Shown piece after piece: positions 43,931-54,399 of a stretch of DNA of 64,000 bases (positions are counted from its first letter, which is position 1; every line of letters begins with the position of its first letter). The position numbers and the translations under genes are program-made. The notes below the pieces were generated by a model. It was not told where the DNA came from. It did not search any database and saw only the letters and a program-made list of their open reading frames with translations. Source of the stretch: Strigamia acuminata (lineage: Eukaryota; Arthropoda; Chilopoda; Geophilomorpha; Linotaeniidae); assembly GCA_949358305.1 (NCBI GenBank), contig OX442318.1, positions 8,914,501-8,978,500 of the forward strand, written 5' to 3'.

Positions 43931-46900
43931 TTAGTTCTTCCCCACGACTTTGCCGTCCCGAATGAACGGATTATTGCTTCGTCGTGGTCGAAGGTTGATT
44001 TTCGACGTGCTCGTAGATCGTGACTCTACTTGCTCGTTCATCTCCGATGTGTTGGCATTTTTCTCATTACTAATTTTTTTATTTTCCATTTCAGAAGTAC
44101 TTTCTTCTGCTTCCTCCCTCTCCGAAATTGCTTGCTCCGGCTGTGCTGGAGCCTCGTCGGCCGGAGATTCGGCGTCGAAGAATTCATCCTCGTCCTCCGC
44201 TATATTTTCAGCTTCATTTGTTTTTTGGAACGTGTCGACCACGGTGCCCCCTTGGCCGCTGTGTGTCTGACCTTCCAGCCAGATTTCTTGGGGAAACTCT
44301 GGCAGATATGGCCTTAAATCTCGGCCATGTATCGACTGAAAATTTTTGTTGTCCTCTAAGCGGCGTAGTTGGTATGCGTTGCCGCCGTGTTCGGCCACAA
44401 TTACATAGGGACCGTCCCTCTTGTCGGCTAAACCTGCGGCGATGCCCCTCGCTGCATTGGACAACGTGTGTGCCTCCTTCCACACTAGATCATTCACTTT
44501 AAAGTTCGCGAAAGCGAAATCGCCTTCTTTATCTGCGATTCTTTCTCTCATGTTGAAAATATGCGCCATCATATGCTGGTATGTGTCGGATATAGTCTGT
44601 TCCAACCGGCACACGTACTCGTGTGGGCTCGATGGGTCTAATACGTTAACAGCTTCGGCAACGCGTGGGTCCCATGGCATCCTTAATTCGCGGGCGAAGT
44701 TGAGGTACGCCGGTGAGAATTCGCGTGTTCTTGACACGGTTGAGCGAATGCTGAAAGCGATTTCTCGCAGGTATTCGTCCCATCGATTGTGAATATCGGT
44801 GAATACTGTCAGCGCATATTTTATGTCTTTATTTAATCTCTCGACTGGGTTTGTCTGAGGATTATACGTGGAGGTGTTTGATGCATCCATTTTAAATTTT
44901 CTACAGAAGTCCTTATATATTCTCGATCGGAATTGGGGGCCGTTATCCGAAATGAGTTTTCTGGGAAACCCAAATCGCATTGCCACGTCGTAAAGGCACT
45001 CGACTATGTTTTCAGCCGAGGGCTTCGCGAGGGCGTACAGCTCCGGCCATCGGGTGGCCACGTCCATAATTACGAGAATATACATGTTCTTGTTTCCCGT
45101 TGTGGGCTTGGGGCCCATCAAGTCTATGCTTAAGCAGTCAAACGGTGCGTAGGGTCCGAGAGACATGGCGTTTCTGGCCACTTTATCTCGCGGTCTGCAC
45201 GCTTGGCACCGGGGGCAGTGTCGGATAAATTTCGTTATCTTTTGCCGCGCGCCCGGCCAGAAGAAAAGTTGTTTTACTCGATAAAGGGTCCTCGCCACGC
45301 CAGAATGGCTGGCGAGCGGGTGTCCGTGCATCAGCCACAACAGTCGGGTGTGCAGCGATGCCGGCACGACCACTTTAACCGAGTTTCCCGCTCCGCTGAG
45401 GTCATCTTGAAACGTCGGGTGGTATTTTACCAGGAGTTCATCATCTATGAGGTAGCTTGTTGCTTCTTTGACGAACTGTTTCCGGCGGTGTGGGTTTGTC
45501 ATCCCTTCCGGAAATTCGCCGTTCAGCAAATATTGCGTTATAATTTGACATTTTGTGTCTGCTGCCTGGTGTTCGACGAACTCACGTCTCGTGGGTGGAG
45601 CGTATTGTGTTTTTTCTTCAATTTTTGCTGTGAAGGCGCGTAGTAGTGTTTTGTGGGTTTCTCCGGGGGGCGGAGATTGAATTTCGGATGTTGAATTGTT
45701 TGTCCCAGCTGGCTGGTATGTTCGAGTCCAAAAACCACAAAACGTTCTATCTTCAGGCTCCATCACTGGTAGCTCGTTCGCCTTTCGCAAACGCCATATT
45801 CTCCGTGGAGTCGGGCAGTACAAGAGGTGGGTGTCGTCCTCGCCGTCGTCGTCTGGTCCCTGGGGGTCAGAGGCTGGGGCTCTCGAGAGGGCGTCGGCCA
45901 CATGATTGTACTTCCCGGGGCGGTACGTAATTGTTATATCGCACGCCATTAACTCCAGTTGCCATCGTGCGAGTCGGCCGGAGGGTTCCTTGAGCTTCAT
46001 CAACCAGCTTAGTGCCTGGTGATCTGTCTGAACCTCGAAGTTCGTGTACTCCAGATAGTCGCGAAATTTCCGAACTGCCCAAATTACGGCTAGGCATTCT
46101 AGTTCCGTTGCCGTATAATTTTTCTCCGCGCCCTGTATTTTTCTGCTTATAAACATACAGGGTACTTCTTGCGAGATTCCGTTGTACACGTGGGTCTGCA
46201 GAAGGGCTGCACCCAGTCCGATTTTACTCGCGTCGGTGTGCAACACGAACGGTCGGTTTAGGTCCGGCAATGGCATCTTTTCGACGTCAGCCAGCATTTG
46301 CTTGATAGTGCTAAATGCGGCCTCGCACTGGACCGTCCACTCAAACTCTTTATCCGTTCGTAAGAGATCCGTTATAGGCGCGGCCACTTCAGCCAGACCA
46401 GAGAGTAGTCGGCCGAAGAAATTGACCATGCCCATGAATCTCTGGACACCTTTTATATCTTCGGGGGCGGGGAATCCGTTTATTGCTTTGACTTTTTCGG
46501 GGTCAATCGCGATTCCCTCGACTCCTATTCGATATCCTAGGAAGGCAAGCTCTTTCCTGCAAAACTTGCTCTTCCCTGGATGGATGTGGAGTCCTGCCTT
46601 GGCTAGGCGAGAGACCACTCTATCGATGTGGTCTATATGTTCTTCGAATGTGTCCGACGTTATTATGATGTCGTCGAGATACGCCCACACGAAGTCGTGC
46701 AGCATATCTCCCAACACGCTTTCGATCAGTTTCTGGAACGTGCTCGGGGCGTTTACAAGCCCGAACGGCATCACGTTGAACATTAGTCTTCCTATCGGGG
46801 AGTAGAAAGCCGTTTTCAGTTTGTCTTCGGGTTTTAGCTCCACTTGCCAATACCCCTTTGACAGGTCCATGGTGGTTACCCACTTGAACGGGCTCAGTTC

Positions 46901-48060
46901 CCGGAGGATCGAGTCTATAGACGGCATCTGAATCGGGTCTATAACCGTTATCGCGTTCAGGGGGCGATAATCAATGCATAGTCGAGGTTCCGAGCCTGGA
47001 CGCATCACCAGGACGATCCGCATGGCGTATTCGCCCAGGGCTTGCGTTACTATGCCCTTGTCGAGCATGTCTTGGCACATTTGCGTCACGATGTCTCTTT
47101 TCTGGGGGTTCATCCCCTTGTAAGGCACTCGAATCGGCTTGTCTGTGGTTAAGACTATTTCGTGTGTTGCTTCCGTCGTTCGACCAGGTGTCTTGGTCAG
47201 AATTCTTTCATGCTTTCGAAGCACTCGCCTTAGTAGCGATGCCTCGTTAACACGCAGTGCTGCCTCCCCGACCAGGGTGTCCACGACGTTACTCCTCTGT
47301 AATTCCAGAGTGAAGGCTGCGAAATCGTAATCTTGGACGAATTTTCGCAATCCTCTTCCGTATTCCTCTTTGTCCTTGGCTTCGTCCAGTAATTTTTGGG
47401 GAACTACGGGGACTGACCGTTCTCCCTCGGGACTTATCCAGTTCCATGAACGGGTTATCGGGTTTGGCTGAATTTTCAGTTTCGCCATGATGTCCATCCC
47501 TAGGAGGAATACTTTGTCGTGGGATGGCAAGACTATGAAGGGGTGGGACAGGTTCCCCCCCGTCCAGTCGATCATGATGCGAACTACGCCCTTCGGCTTG
47601 ACGTAGCCGTTGGCGGTGAGCAATTCTACGTTCGCGTTCACTTGTGCCACCTTCTTTCCAATATCCAAGTCTTTTACTATATCTTCGGATATGAATGAAC
47701 GATCCGCTCCTGAATCCAGTAGACCGAACAATTTTTGGTTTTCTATCTCCACTGGCAGCATACACAGAGTTTCGCAATGTGCTTTCGTGACATTGCAGTG
47801 AAATACGCGTAATGTCTGGGGCTCAACCTCCAGATTGAACGGAAGGTCCGTCCAATCCATGTCGACCTCCGGTTTCGTTCTCACTTGCATACTCGTTAAC
47901 GTCACTTTTTCCTCCTTCTTCGGAACGATCTGTATGCGGTCTTTGATCTGTGCCTCTGCCAAGGCATGACCTGCGGGTCCAGTGTGATATTTCTTCTTTT
48001 TAATTTCCGCGGCTGGCGCAGACGAAGCTGAATTTATTTCGGCGACGCCTGCGCTTGGAA
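43931..48060 (-). CDS. pol: Pol of element 2: protease, RT, RNase H, integrase
   Basis: Translated by -1 frameshift from gag; the frame is open from the slippery site at 48067-48061 and has no ATG near its beginning. Counting from 47962 as residue 1: aspartic protease LLDSGAD at 81; reverse transcriptase with YLDD near 428; RNase H with TDAS near 576; integrase zinc domain (HPLASHSG...CPRCQAC) near 878-920; core with SIDLMGP near 947, SDNGPQF near 1006 and NPVERLN near 1039; then a GPY/F-type C-terminal module (DGPYVIV). Then an acidic tail. Unlike element 1, the link between RNase H and integrase is short. No stop or frameshift: intact and probably functional. No chromodomain recognised. Confidence 0.93.
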
Positions 48061-51000
48061 GTTTTTTGCCAGATCAGTTCTTAACTCCATCATCATTTTC
48101 ATCATGGTTTGCATGATGTCCTTTTCTTTGACGGTTTTCTCACATTTATCTGAGTAGTGGCCGTATTCTCCACAGCTGTAACATTTGATGTTACTTTTAT
48201 CCCCTGTGGGAGTGAATCCCGGTTTTTTCGGGACGAAGGGCGTCGGGAATCGTCTTTTTCCTCCCAATGCTCCTCTCGCTTTTGTTGCTTGCACGTGTGC
48301 TCTGAATTGTGTGATTGCCAAGGCCCGGTGTGCATGGTGCAAATAGGGACCTTGATCGTCGCATCCCGTCGATAAGTTTTCGAGGTGCTCATTTAGGGCT
48401 TCCTCGTCGCTCGATGCTGGCTCCTCTTCTTTAGCCGTGGCGAGAGGTGTTGTCTCTTCGACTTTCTCCATCTGGGTGGAGTCCGTCGAGGTCACCTGCA
48501 TCGCCGTCGCTGCCGGTGCTTTCTTTGGGGCAGCTATCGGGTTGGCTGGAAGAATACTGCCTGCTTTAGGCGTCAGCATTCGTCCGAAGGATGCTTCGGT
48601 GAGACTCATTATGCCGCTCAAATATTCACTTGGCCTCATTAATTTTTCTGAGGTCTTGTGGCGTTCGGCGCTCGTCTGCAACCGCTTCTCGTGCGCGTCA
48701 GCTTCTTCCGGGGGCAGAGTGGCGTAATACCGCTGTTCTATTTCTAACGTGTTTGTTAGAAGATAGTTACTGACATCTTGGTAATCGCCAGTGCGGGGTG
48801 CACGCATGTCTAGCAGAATTCTTTGCGAGTGGGCCGATAATCCTCCGTAAAAGATCATCGTAAAACCAGCGGGGTTTATTTCGTACGGCGCTCTTGCAAA
48901 CAGGAGTTTCGCTCGGGCGTCGTAGTCGGCTAATGTTTCTCCTGGGGCTTGTCGTAGACCCCGTAATTTGTTACTGATCTCGTCTGGAGTCTCGCCGTAT
49001 CGGAGATCGAAACGGACGAGAAAATCGTCCCAGGTTGGGTTTTTCAGTCCCTGGTACCATTCTCGAGCTGACCCCGTAGTTAGCTCCACTAGCCCGTGGG
49101 TTAGCATGTCGGCGACGGTGGCTTTTGTCGCTTTCTTGATACGCATTACTTCGTCCAGGAAGCGGTCTCCGGCCTTCCACGAACCGTCAAATCGCGTTTG
49201 AATATAGTGTTGCCAGCGGATGTTACCCGTGGCTTCACTGCTTGGTTCGTTTCGTACGCCATATTTGCGCTTAACCCTCTCTCCAGCGCGATTATGTTCG
49301 TCGCCTGGATGGCCTAGATCGATTCCTTCTCTTCTGAAAGAGTTCAGCAGGGCTCGGCCTAGCTCAGACATCGTGTAATGTCGGCCAGATGAGTCCTGAA
49401 AGTTCCCTTCCTCTGAACGAGGGTTGGAGCTCCGGGAAGAGCGGTCTGAAGCATTCGGCCGGTTCGACCGGTGCCCATCGCTGCCTTCTTGACTCCTTCC
49501 TGTAGACGGTCGACTCGGATGGTCGTCGTCCGACGAATCGGAGGGCTCGGAGGGATCTCCTTGGGGGTGAAACCTCGGCCCTCTCGGTGGGGTCTCTCCG
49601 CCAGCCTTCTTCTGTTTCGAGCCTTCGGATGGCGGCGGCTCCCCTCCGTCGTTGTTCTCGCAAAAAGAATGCCATCTGTTTTCCTCGCTCTCGGGGCGTT
49701 CCCGATTTTTATTTGCGTTTTTCTTTTCGAGTAACGCGTCGATGGCTGCTCCCGTCTCGGATCTTTTTGAGGGGTGACGGTCCTTTGTTTTTGGGACCGA
49801 TCCGTCTCTCTTTTGAGATTTCCCCCTTTTTGCCGTTTTTGCCGGCTTTGCTGCATCTTCTCCTGTGTCGGTATCAGAGCCGCTTGGGGGTTCTGACTTC
49901 CGTTTCGGGTTTTCTTCCCTTTTCTTCCTGCCCGAGACACCTTGTTCGTACTCTTTTTGGAACTTTTCTGTTTCTTTCTCCCAGTTTTCGGCTTCCCATC
50001 TTTTTTGCTCATCTATTATGGCTTGTTTCTTTGCTTTGTACTCTTCGGTCCATCTGACTCGGTCCCATTCCTCTTTCTCTTTCAGGAACTGTTCCTTTTC
50101 TTTTCTGGCTTCCTCTTCTCTCAACCTCTCGCGATGTTGTTCTTTCCATTTTTGGTGTTGTAAAATGGCTTCTTCTCGCAACATTTGTAGCTTTTCTGCT
50201 TTTCTTTGAGCTACGAGCGCTTGAAATTGGTCCTCGTACTCTTGAGCTTCTCGATGTCGCCCTTCCACCGTGGCGTTCCATTCTTTTCGAATTTTAGCTT
50301 CTCGTTCCTCCCTCATTTTTTGGACCAGTTTTTCTGTTCTCTCGGTGGTTCTTCTTTCGCGTTGCTCCCTTTCTTCCTCTTCCTTCCAGAGTTCTCGCCG
50401 CTCTGCGCTCAGTCTTCGTTGGCGATTAGTCGCTTCTTGTCTGGCTTCTTCGCGGGCCTTCTCTCTGGATTGGTGAAGTGCCCGGTTGGGGTCTGGCGCG
50501 AAACCTCCGGTGTCACTGGGCGTTACCTGGGGCATGGGCGTCTCCGCTGCTGGTCTTGCGACCGGCGTCGGGGCTTGTGCCGCGCAGATAGCGTCAGTGA
50601 GTAGAGTAATCGATTCCCAGACTGACGTTCCTACTGGAATGTCTATCATCGCTTTCAGTTGGGCAGCTTGCCGTGTCAACCGAATTAGGTGAGATACCTC
50701 GAAGGAAACAACCGCAGGACTCGCCGTAACTCGGGGGGTTATCGGGGTCCCGCCGTCGTTTTTTCGTGGGGTTTGCTCCACGGACGTCTGAGCCGTGGGT
50801 GGCGATGGGTTCGTGCCGACCGTGACCGTTATTTTCGGAGCTTCATTCGTCTCCTCGGTCATCAATATCGATACTCGTCCTGGCGATACGTCGCGAATTT
50901 CTTCTCGATTTTCTATGGCTTCCGGATCGGTATCCTCGAAGGGTTGCATATTCAAGGGAACCCGCTCTCGCTCTGGCCCGTCTAGGGCCGCGAGCGATGC

Positions 51001-51174
51001 AGCTTGCTCCTCTTTCTGCGCCTTCGCTCTCCTTTTATTCGCTCGGGCTTTCGCCTTTGCGGACATTTCAGGGACGGGACCATCCGATCTCAGGTGGTAG
51101 TCGGAGGTCCTTTTTCCCTTCTCGGGCATTCTCTGCTCGGTTTCAGACGTGGATTGCTCGTCTTTGTCTGACAT
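48034..51174 (-). CDS. gag: Gag of element 2
   Basis: 1046 residues, long for a Ty3/gypsy Gag. The start is the first ATG after the primer-binding site. Residues about 230-420 are a charged, Glu/Arg/Lys-rich coiled-coil-like stretch; then a basic and Ser-rich linker; capsid domain at about 650-860 (AREWYQGL..PTWDDFLVRFDLRYGE, then LADYDARAKLLF); and one CCHC zinc knuckle near residue 1000 (CYSCGEYGHYSDKC) for RNA binding. Ends at TAA 48036-48034, with pol reached by -1 frameshift. Intact. Confidence 0.92.
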   Translation of the reverse strand: MSDKDEQSTSETEQRMPEKGKRTSDYHLRSDGPVPEMSAKAKARANKRRAKAQKEEQAASLAALDGPERERVPLNMQPFEDTDPEAIENREEIRDVSPGRVSILMTEETNEAPKITVTVGTNPSPPTAQTSVEQTPRKNDGGTPITPRVTASPAVVSFEVSHLIRLTRQAAQLKAMIDIPVGTSVWESITLLTDAICAAQAPTPVARPAAETPMPQVTPSDTGGFAPDPNRALHQSREKAREEARQEATNRQRRLSAERRELWKEEEEREQRERRTTERTEKLVQKMREEREAKIRKEWNATVEGRHREAQEYEDQFQALVAQRKAEKLQMLREEAILQHQKWKEQHRERLREEEARKEKEQFLKEKEEWDRVRWTEEYKAKKQAIIDEQKRWEAENWEKETEKFQKEYEQGVSGRKKREENPKRKSEPPSGSDTDTGEDAAKPAKTAKRGKSQKRDGSVPKTKDRHPSKRSETGAAIDALLEKKNANKNRERPESEENRWHSFCENNDGGEPPPSEGSKQKKAGGETPPRGPRFHPQGDPSEPSDSSDDDHPSRPSTGRSQEGSDGHRSNRPNASDRSSRSSNPRSEEGNFQDSSGRHYTMSELGRALLNSFRREGIDLGHPGDEHNRAGERVKRKYGVRNEPSSEATGNIRWQHYIQTRFDGSWKAGDRFLDEVMRIKKATKATVADMLTHGLVELTTGSAREWYQGLKNPTWDDFLVRFDLRYGETPDEISNKLRGLRQAPGETLADYDARAKLLFARAPYEINPAGFTMIFYGGLSAHSQRILLDMRAPRTGDYQDVSNYLLTNTLEIEQRYYATLPPEEADAHEKRLQTSAERHKTSEKLMRPSEYLSGIMSLTEASFGRMLTPKAGSILPANPIAAPKKAPAATAMQVTSTDSTQMEKVEETTPLATAKEEEPASSDEEALNEHLENLSTGCDDQGPYLHHAHRALAITQFRAHVQATKARGALGGKRRFPTPFVPKKPGFTPTGDKSNIKCYSCGEYGHYSDKCEKTVKEKDIMQTMMKMMMELRTDLAKNFQAQASPK
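48061..48067 (-). promoter_or_regulatory. Programmed -1 frameshift heptamer
   Basis: On the - strand A AAA AAC in the gag frame, eight codons before the gag stop (48036-48034). Pol lies in the -1 frame and is open across the site. A AAA AAC is a classic retroviral slippery sequence. No downstream pseudoknot could be confirmed by eye. Confidence 0.8.
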
Positions 51175-51248
51175 TTTCTTTCGGTAATTCTACGATTTGG
51201 GTTATCTTATTGAGAGATCACAAGTTCAGATTTGAGATTTATTTCTAA

Positions 51249-51266
51249 ATCCCGGCCAGGCCCCCA
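51249..51266 (-). promoter_or_regulatory. Primer-binding site of element 2
   Basis: Two bases after the 5' LTR the - strand reads TGGGGGCCTGGCCGGGAT. Its complement parses as a tRNA 3' end: T-stem CCCGG, a 7-base acceptor strand, a C at the discriminator position and CCA. A C discriminator and AAATCCCGG..CCCCCA resemble tRNA-Pro as recalled, with mismatches in the acceptor middle. Confidence 0.55.
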
Positions 51267-51268
51267 CG

Positions 51269-52088
51269 TGTCGCGTCCTACTTGGTATAGGTTTAAATAG
51301 CGCTAACGTGTAATACTTTACCTGTGATCAATTATGTAAATACCCAAATGAATACCAAATGTATGTAAATAAACAGGTAATTTATTCACCAGGCTTTATG
51401 CCTTTAAAATACACTCAGTAATAATTCTAGAGTCGACGTGGTCAGCGTCGAACAAAGGATTTCTCAAGATGGCGTCGTCGATTCCGCGTGGTCGGCGGAA
51501 CAAAGGCGGCGTCTCGAGTTGTCGTTAATTCGTCACGGATTCGTCTTCACGGACGCGGTGGAATGCTCTTTCGAGTCTTCTATCCGTGCCTGTTGTCTAG
51601 GGTTTGTTTAGCGTCGCAGAGGCCTCGTCTAGGAACTTTGGGGTTCCCTACAAAGCACTCGGACACTTACTTCGGCGAATAATCGTCTGGGCGATTATTC
51701 TGGGTGATTTCACAAGGGCTATTCTCGTGCTTTCGCAGGAATAGCTCGCAAGTGACTTCGTGAGAGTTACAGTTTGCACTTTACTCAGCGATCCTCGATC
51801 AATCCTAACTTGTAGTTGAAGTTGGCCTGACGGTGAGGTAGTTGCTGTGTTCTTGGTGTCGTTTGTGTAAGTTCTGACTTTAGGCGGGAAACACAGCCTT
51901 TTATGCAGTGGGGTGAAGGGCCGGCGATCAACCAATGGGGGCTGACCATCAGCCGCTTCCTCCCCCTCGGGGCACACACCTGCCATGGGGAGGTGGAGCC
52001 AACTCGGGGGGGAACGACTCTTCAATCACAGTGACTCAGAGGACAAGCATCCGCCCTGGGGGGACACTTATCCAACTGGGTCACCACA
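51269..52088 (-). repeat. 5' LTR of element 2 (820 bp)
   Basis: Same sequence and same features as the 3' LTR; the open frames they contain have identical translations. Supplies the presumed promoter (CTGCATAAAAGG at about 51910-51899). Confidence 0.93.
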
Positions 52089-52330
52089 TATTCTCTAAGC
52101 ATCACCATGGTGAACAAAAATGGAAAAGGACCAACACGCTCGTCTTTGTGGCGGTCCACTCGCGCACCATTCTACGACAGAGCAAAACGGCTTTCCGTGA
52201 ACCATCGCCATCGTGGGAGTGCTAACGAGCTTGCTCTGGGACTCCTTTCATCGCCATCGTATTACTTATTTCCAATTTACTGTTTTATAATAAATTCAAC
52301 TTTGGTTCTGAAAAGTACAAAATATTAGCA
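52089..52330. repeat. Host repeat interrupted by element 2
   Basis: From 52093 the sequence (CTAAGCATCACCATGGTG and onwards for about 90 bases) matches 57800-57880; the left half, GTTGCTAACAATACTGTA, is at 39202-39219 and matches 57766-57784. So element 2 split a pre-existing sequence that is duplicated elsewhere in the window. Its short open frames do not look like a gene. Confidence 0.6.
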
Positions 52331-52680
52331 CGTCGTGATGCATTTTCACTTACAAGGAGACCGCAGGAGTGTGTCCCTCACAATTGTTTAACTTTTGTCA
52401 AAATAAAGTATTGTTATTATCTAAACAGTCAATATTTTCATTATTTAAATGCAACGCTCTTTCACATTGTTACAAACAGTCAAAACACACAGGATTCTTT
52501 ACTGTGTGTAGAATTATCCTTTTTTCATTTTTTGAGTAAAAAGGTCAAGTGTAGCACTACACTTGGTGATTAGCCTGTTCAAACCTTACTCTGGAACCCA
52601 GGTAATTTGATATCTCATGACATATGACATCACAGCTTTGTTCACCAACATGACTGACTGCATAAAGGCAAGAATAGTGT

Positions 52681-52755
52681 GTAGTGATGGTCCAGTGGTT
52701 AAGGCAATGGACCAGGAATCTTTCCATGCAGGTTCAAATCTTGTTGCCTCTGAAA
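52681..52755 (+). repeat. tRNA-like A and B boxes in the left arm of the fold-back
   Basis: A box TGGTCCAGTGG at 52688-52698 and B box GGTTCAAATC at 52731-52740, spaced as in a tRNA gene, with an anticodon-loop-like AGGAATC between. The ends do not form an acceptor stem, so it is a tRNA-derived (SINE-like) sequence rather than a working tRNA. Confidence 0.55.
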
Positions 52756-52925
52756 ATTTTTGCTTTTATTTTTTATTTATTTTTAGCAGTCAAGTTAATG
52801 TTTGTTATTTTATATTTGTTTTTAAAAAAATTAAAATTAATTAAATTAAATTTTTTTAAAAACAAATATAAAATAACAAACATTAACTTGACTGCTAAAA
52901 ATAAATAAAAAATAAAAGCAAAAAT

Positions 52926-53000
52926 TTTCAGAGGCAACAAGATTTGAACCTGCATGGAAAGATTCCTGGTCCATTGCCTTAACCACTGGACCATCACTAC
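52926..53000 (-). repeat. tRNA-like A and B boxes in the right arm of the fold-back
   Basis: Mirror copy of the left-arm sequence: A box at 52993-52983 and B box at 52950-52941 on the - strand. The two Pol III-type promoters therefore point toward each other across the loop. Confidence 0.55.
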
Positions 53001-53331
53001 ACACTATTCTTGCCTTTATGCAGTCAGTCATGTTGGTGAACAAAGCTGTGATGTCATATGTCATGAGATATCAAATTACCTGGGTTCCAGAGTAAGGTTT
53101 GAACAGGCTAATCACCAAGTGTAGTGCTACACTTGACCTTTTTACTCAAAAAATGAAAAAAAGATAATTCTACACACAGTAAAGAATCCTGTGTGTTTTG
53201 ACTGTTTGTAACAATGTGAAAGAGCGTTGCATTTAAATAATGAAAATATTGACTGTTTAGATAATAACAATACTTTATTTTGACAAAAGTTAAACAATTG
53301 TGAGGGACACACTCCTGCGGTCTCCTTGTTA

Positions 53332-54047
53332 GTAATTTATAAAGGAATCTGGCACGCATTGTGGAATACTGTTGAATTTATCATGCCCGAGGAAACTTTT
53401 CCCGCGGCCCCGGACAAAATCTCCGCACGACTACACAGTCGTCATCGGGCACCCGGACATGGAGGCATCATATCACCCATAGCCACGTCAAGTGTACGCT
53501 GAGTGTAGTTTCTCGTAGGCCCGCAGAATAGGGGCACTGTTTGTACAAATGTTTGCACAAACAGCCGAAGTAGCAGAAAGGACTCAAGAAAGTAGAAGGT
53601 ATCAAACAAATATCATGACAACAGCGAGTTATTTCCGGTTGTAGAGAAATCTATAGCATGGTAGTATTACTAGATTAACCATTGCCCCAATAGGGACATT
53701 GGTCAAGAGAATCCCTACATTCCCTGAATACAGGAACTGGTTACACAGAACCTAGCTCTCTTTTAGGAAAGAAAAGGAACTAAATAGCCAAGACACATTC
53801 TGGATTAAGTCTTTTGACTTAATCTGAACTCTATGCAGGTGTGAGAGGTGGCTTAATCTTACTTTAATCCTTTTAGCCAAGTTTTACTAATTTCCTTGGA
53901 TATTAGTTATTCATGCATATTTCTCATATAAATGTCAATTTATATTATAAATATCATTATTCCTTTACTTGGAAATAAATAAACATTTATATTTATGTAT
54001 TTACTCATCTTGGATTAAATTTGCGACTTTTTACTAACAGTGCCATC
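53332..54047. other. Intergenic DNA right of the fold-back
   Basis: No gene seen. A GC-richer patch at about 53380-53520 is followed by AT-rich DNA. 53380-53470 holds short complementary words but no strong structure. Confidence 0.4.
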
Positions 54048-54051
54048 TATA

Positions 54052-54286
54052 CTCTGTCTGACCTTAAGAATAGAGAAAACTCCAGCCTTATTACTTCTTA
54101 CTGTGGAGTGTGTGATCGCGATCATACTATTCACACAAAGAATTCCATTAAAAACAACAAGGAAGTGTTTAATAAAACCTGATGTATTATTAAAACATGG
54201 TGTATTGTTCTATTTTTAGGTATCACTACACCAGTGAAAAGGTCTCGACCTATGGGAGTTTTCTCTATTCTTAAGGTAAGACAGAG
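54052..54286. mobile_element. MITE with ~32-bp inverted ends
   Basis: 235 bp between TATA motifs. Left CTCTGTCTGACCTTAAGAAT pairs with right ATTCTTAAGGTAAGACAGAG, and the match continues through AGAGAAAACTCC. A TA-type target and lack of ORFs suggest a mariner-mobilised MITE. Confidence 0.75.
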
Positions 54287-54399
54287 TATAGTGACAAAAT
54301 TAGTTATTTAATGAACTAGAGTACGTAACCGTCACAATCTTAAAATTACATTGACATATAATGGAGAAACCCCTTTCCCATTCCCTTAACATTGAAAAT

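Larger units (their letters stand above)
39222..52088 (-). mobile_element. Complete Ty3/gypsy-type LTR retrotransposon (element 2), 12.9 kb
   Basis: Order on the - strand: 5' LTR (52088-51269), primer-binding site, gag, -1 frameshift site, pol, about 380 bp of spacer, a third gene with a probable intron, polypurine tract, 3' LTR (40041-39222). It is flanked by a 4-bp duplication TATT (39218-39221 and 52089-52092). The two 820-bp LTRs appear identical over all parts compared and all three genes are open, so insertion was recent and the element may be competent. The interrupted host sequence has a related uninterrupted copy at about 57766-57900, acting as an empty site. Confidence 0.93.
52353..53328. 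mobile_element. Fold-back element: ~480-bp arms, 16-bp loop
   Basis: A near-perfect inverted repeat centred at 52840/52841: bases 52353-52832 pair with 53328-52849. Flanked by TTA on both sides (52350-52352 and 53329-53331), which fits a PIF/Harbinger-like or similar 3-bp duplication; termini begin CAAGGAGACCG. The identical open frames on the two arms are by-products of the symmetry. Each arm carries a tRNA-like internal promoter (listed separately). A transcript across the centre would fold into one long hairpin. Confidence 0.85.

Noticed and set aside
49359-50604. Long alternative frames opposite and alongside gag of element 2
   Set aside because: By-products of the Glu/Lys/Arg codon-biased coiled-coil region.
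52687-52755. Functional tRNA-Ser gene
   Set aside because: A and B boxes fit, but no acceptor stem closes and there is no long variable arm; better seen as tRNA-derived repeat.
52617-53064. Pairs of identical 72-75-codon frames on opposite strands
   Set aside because: Mirror images produced by the inverted repeat; no start context or homology that suggests a protein.
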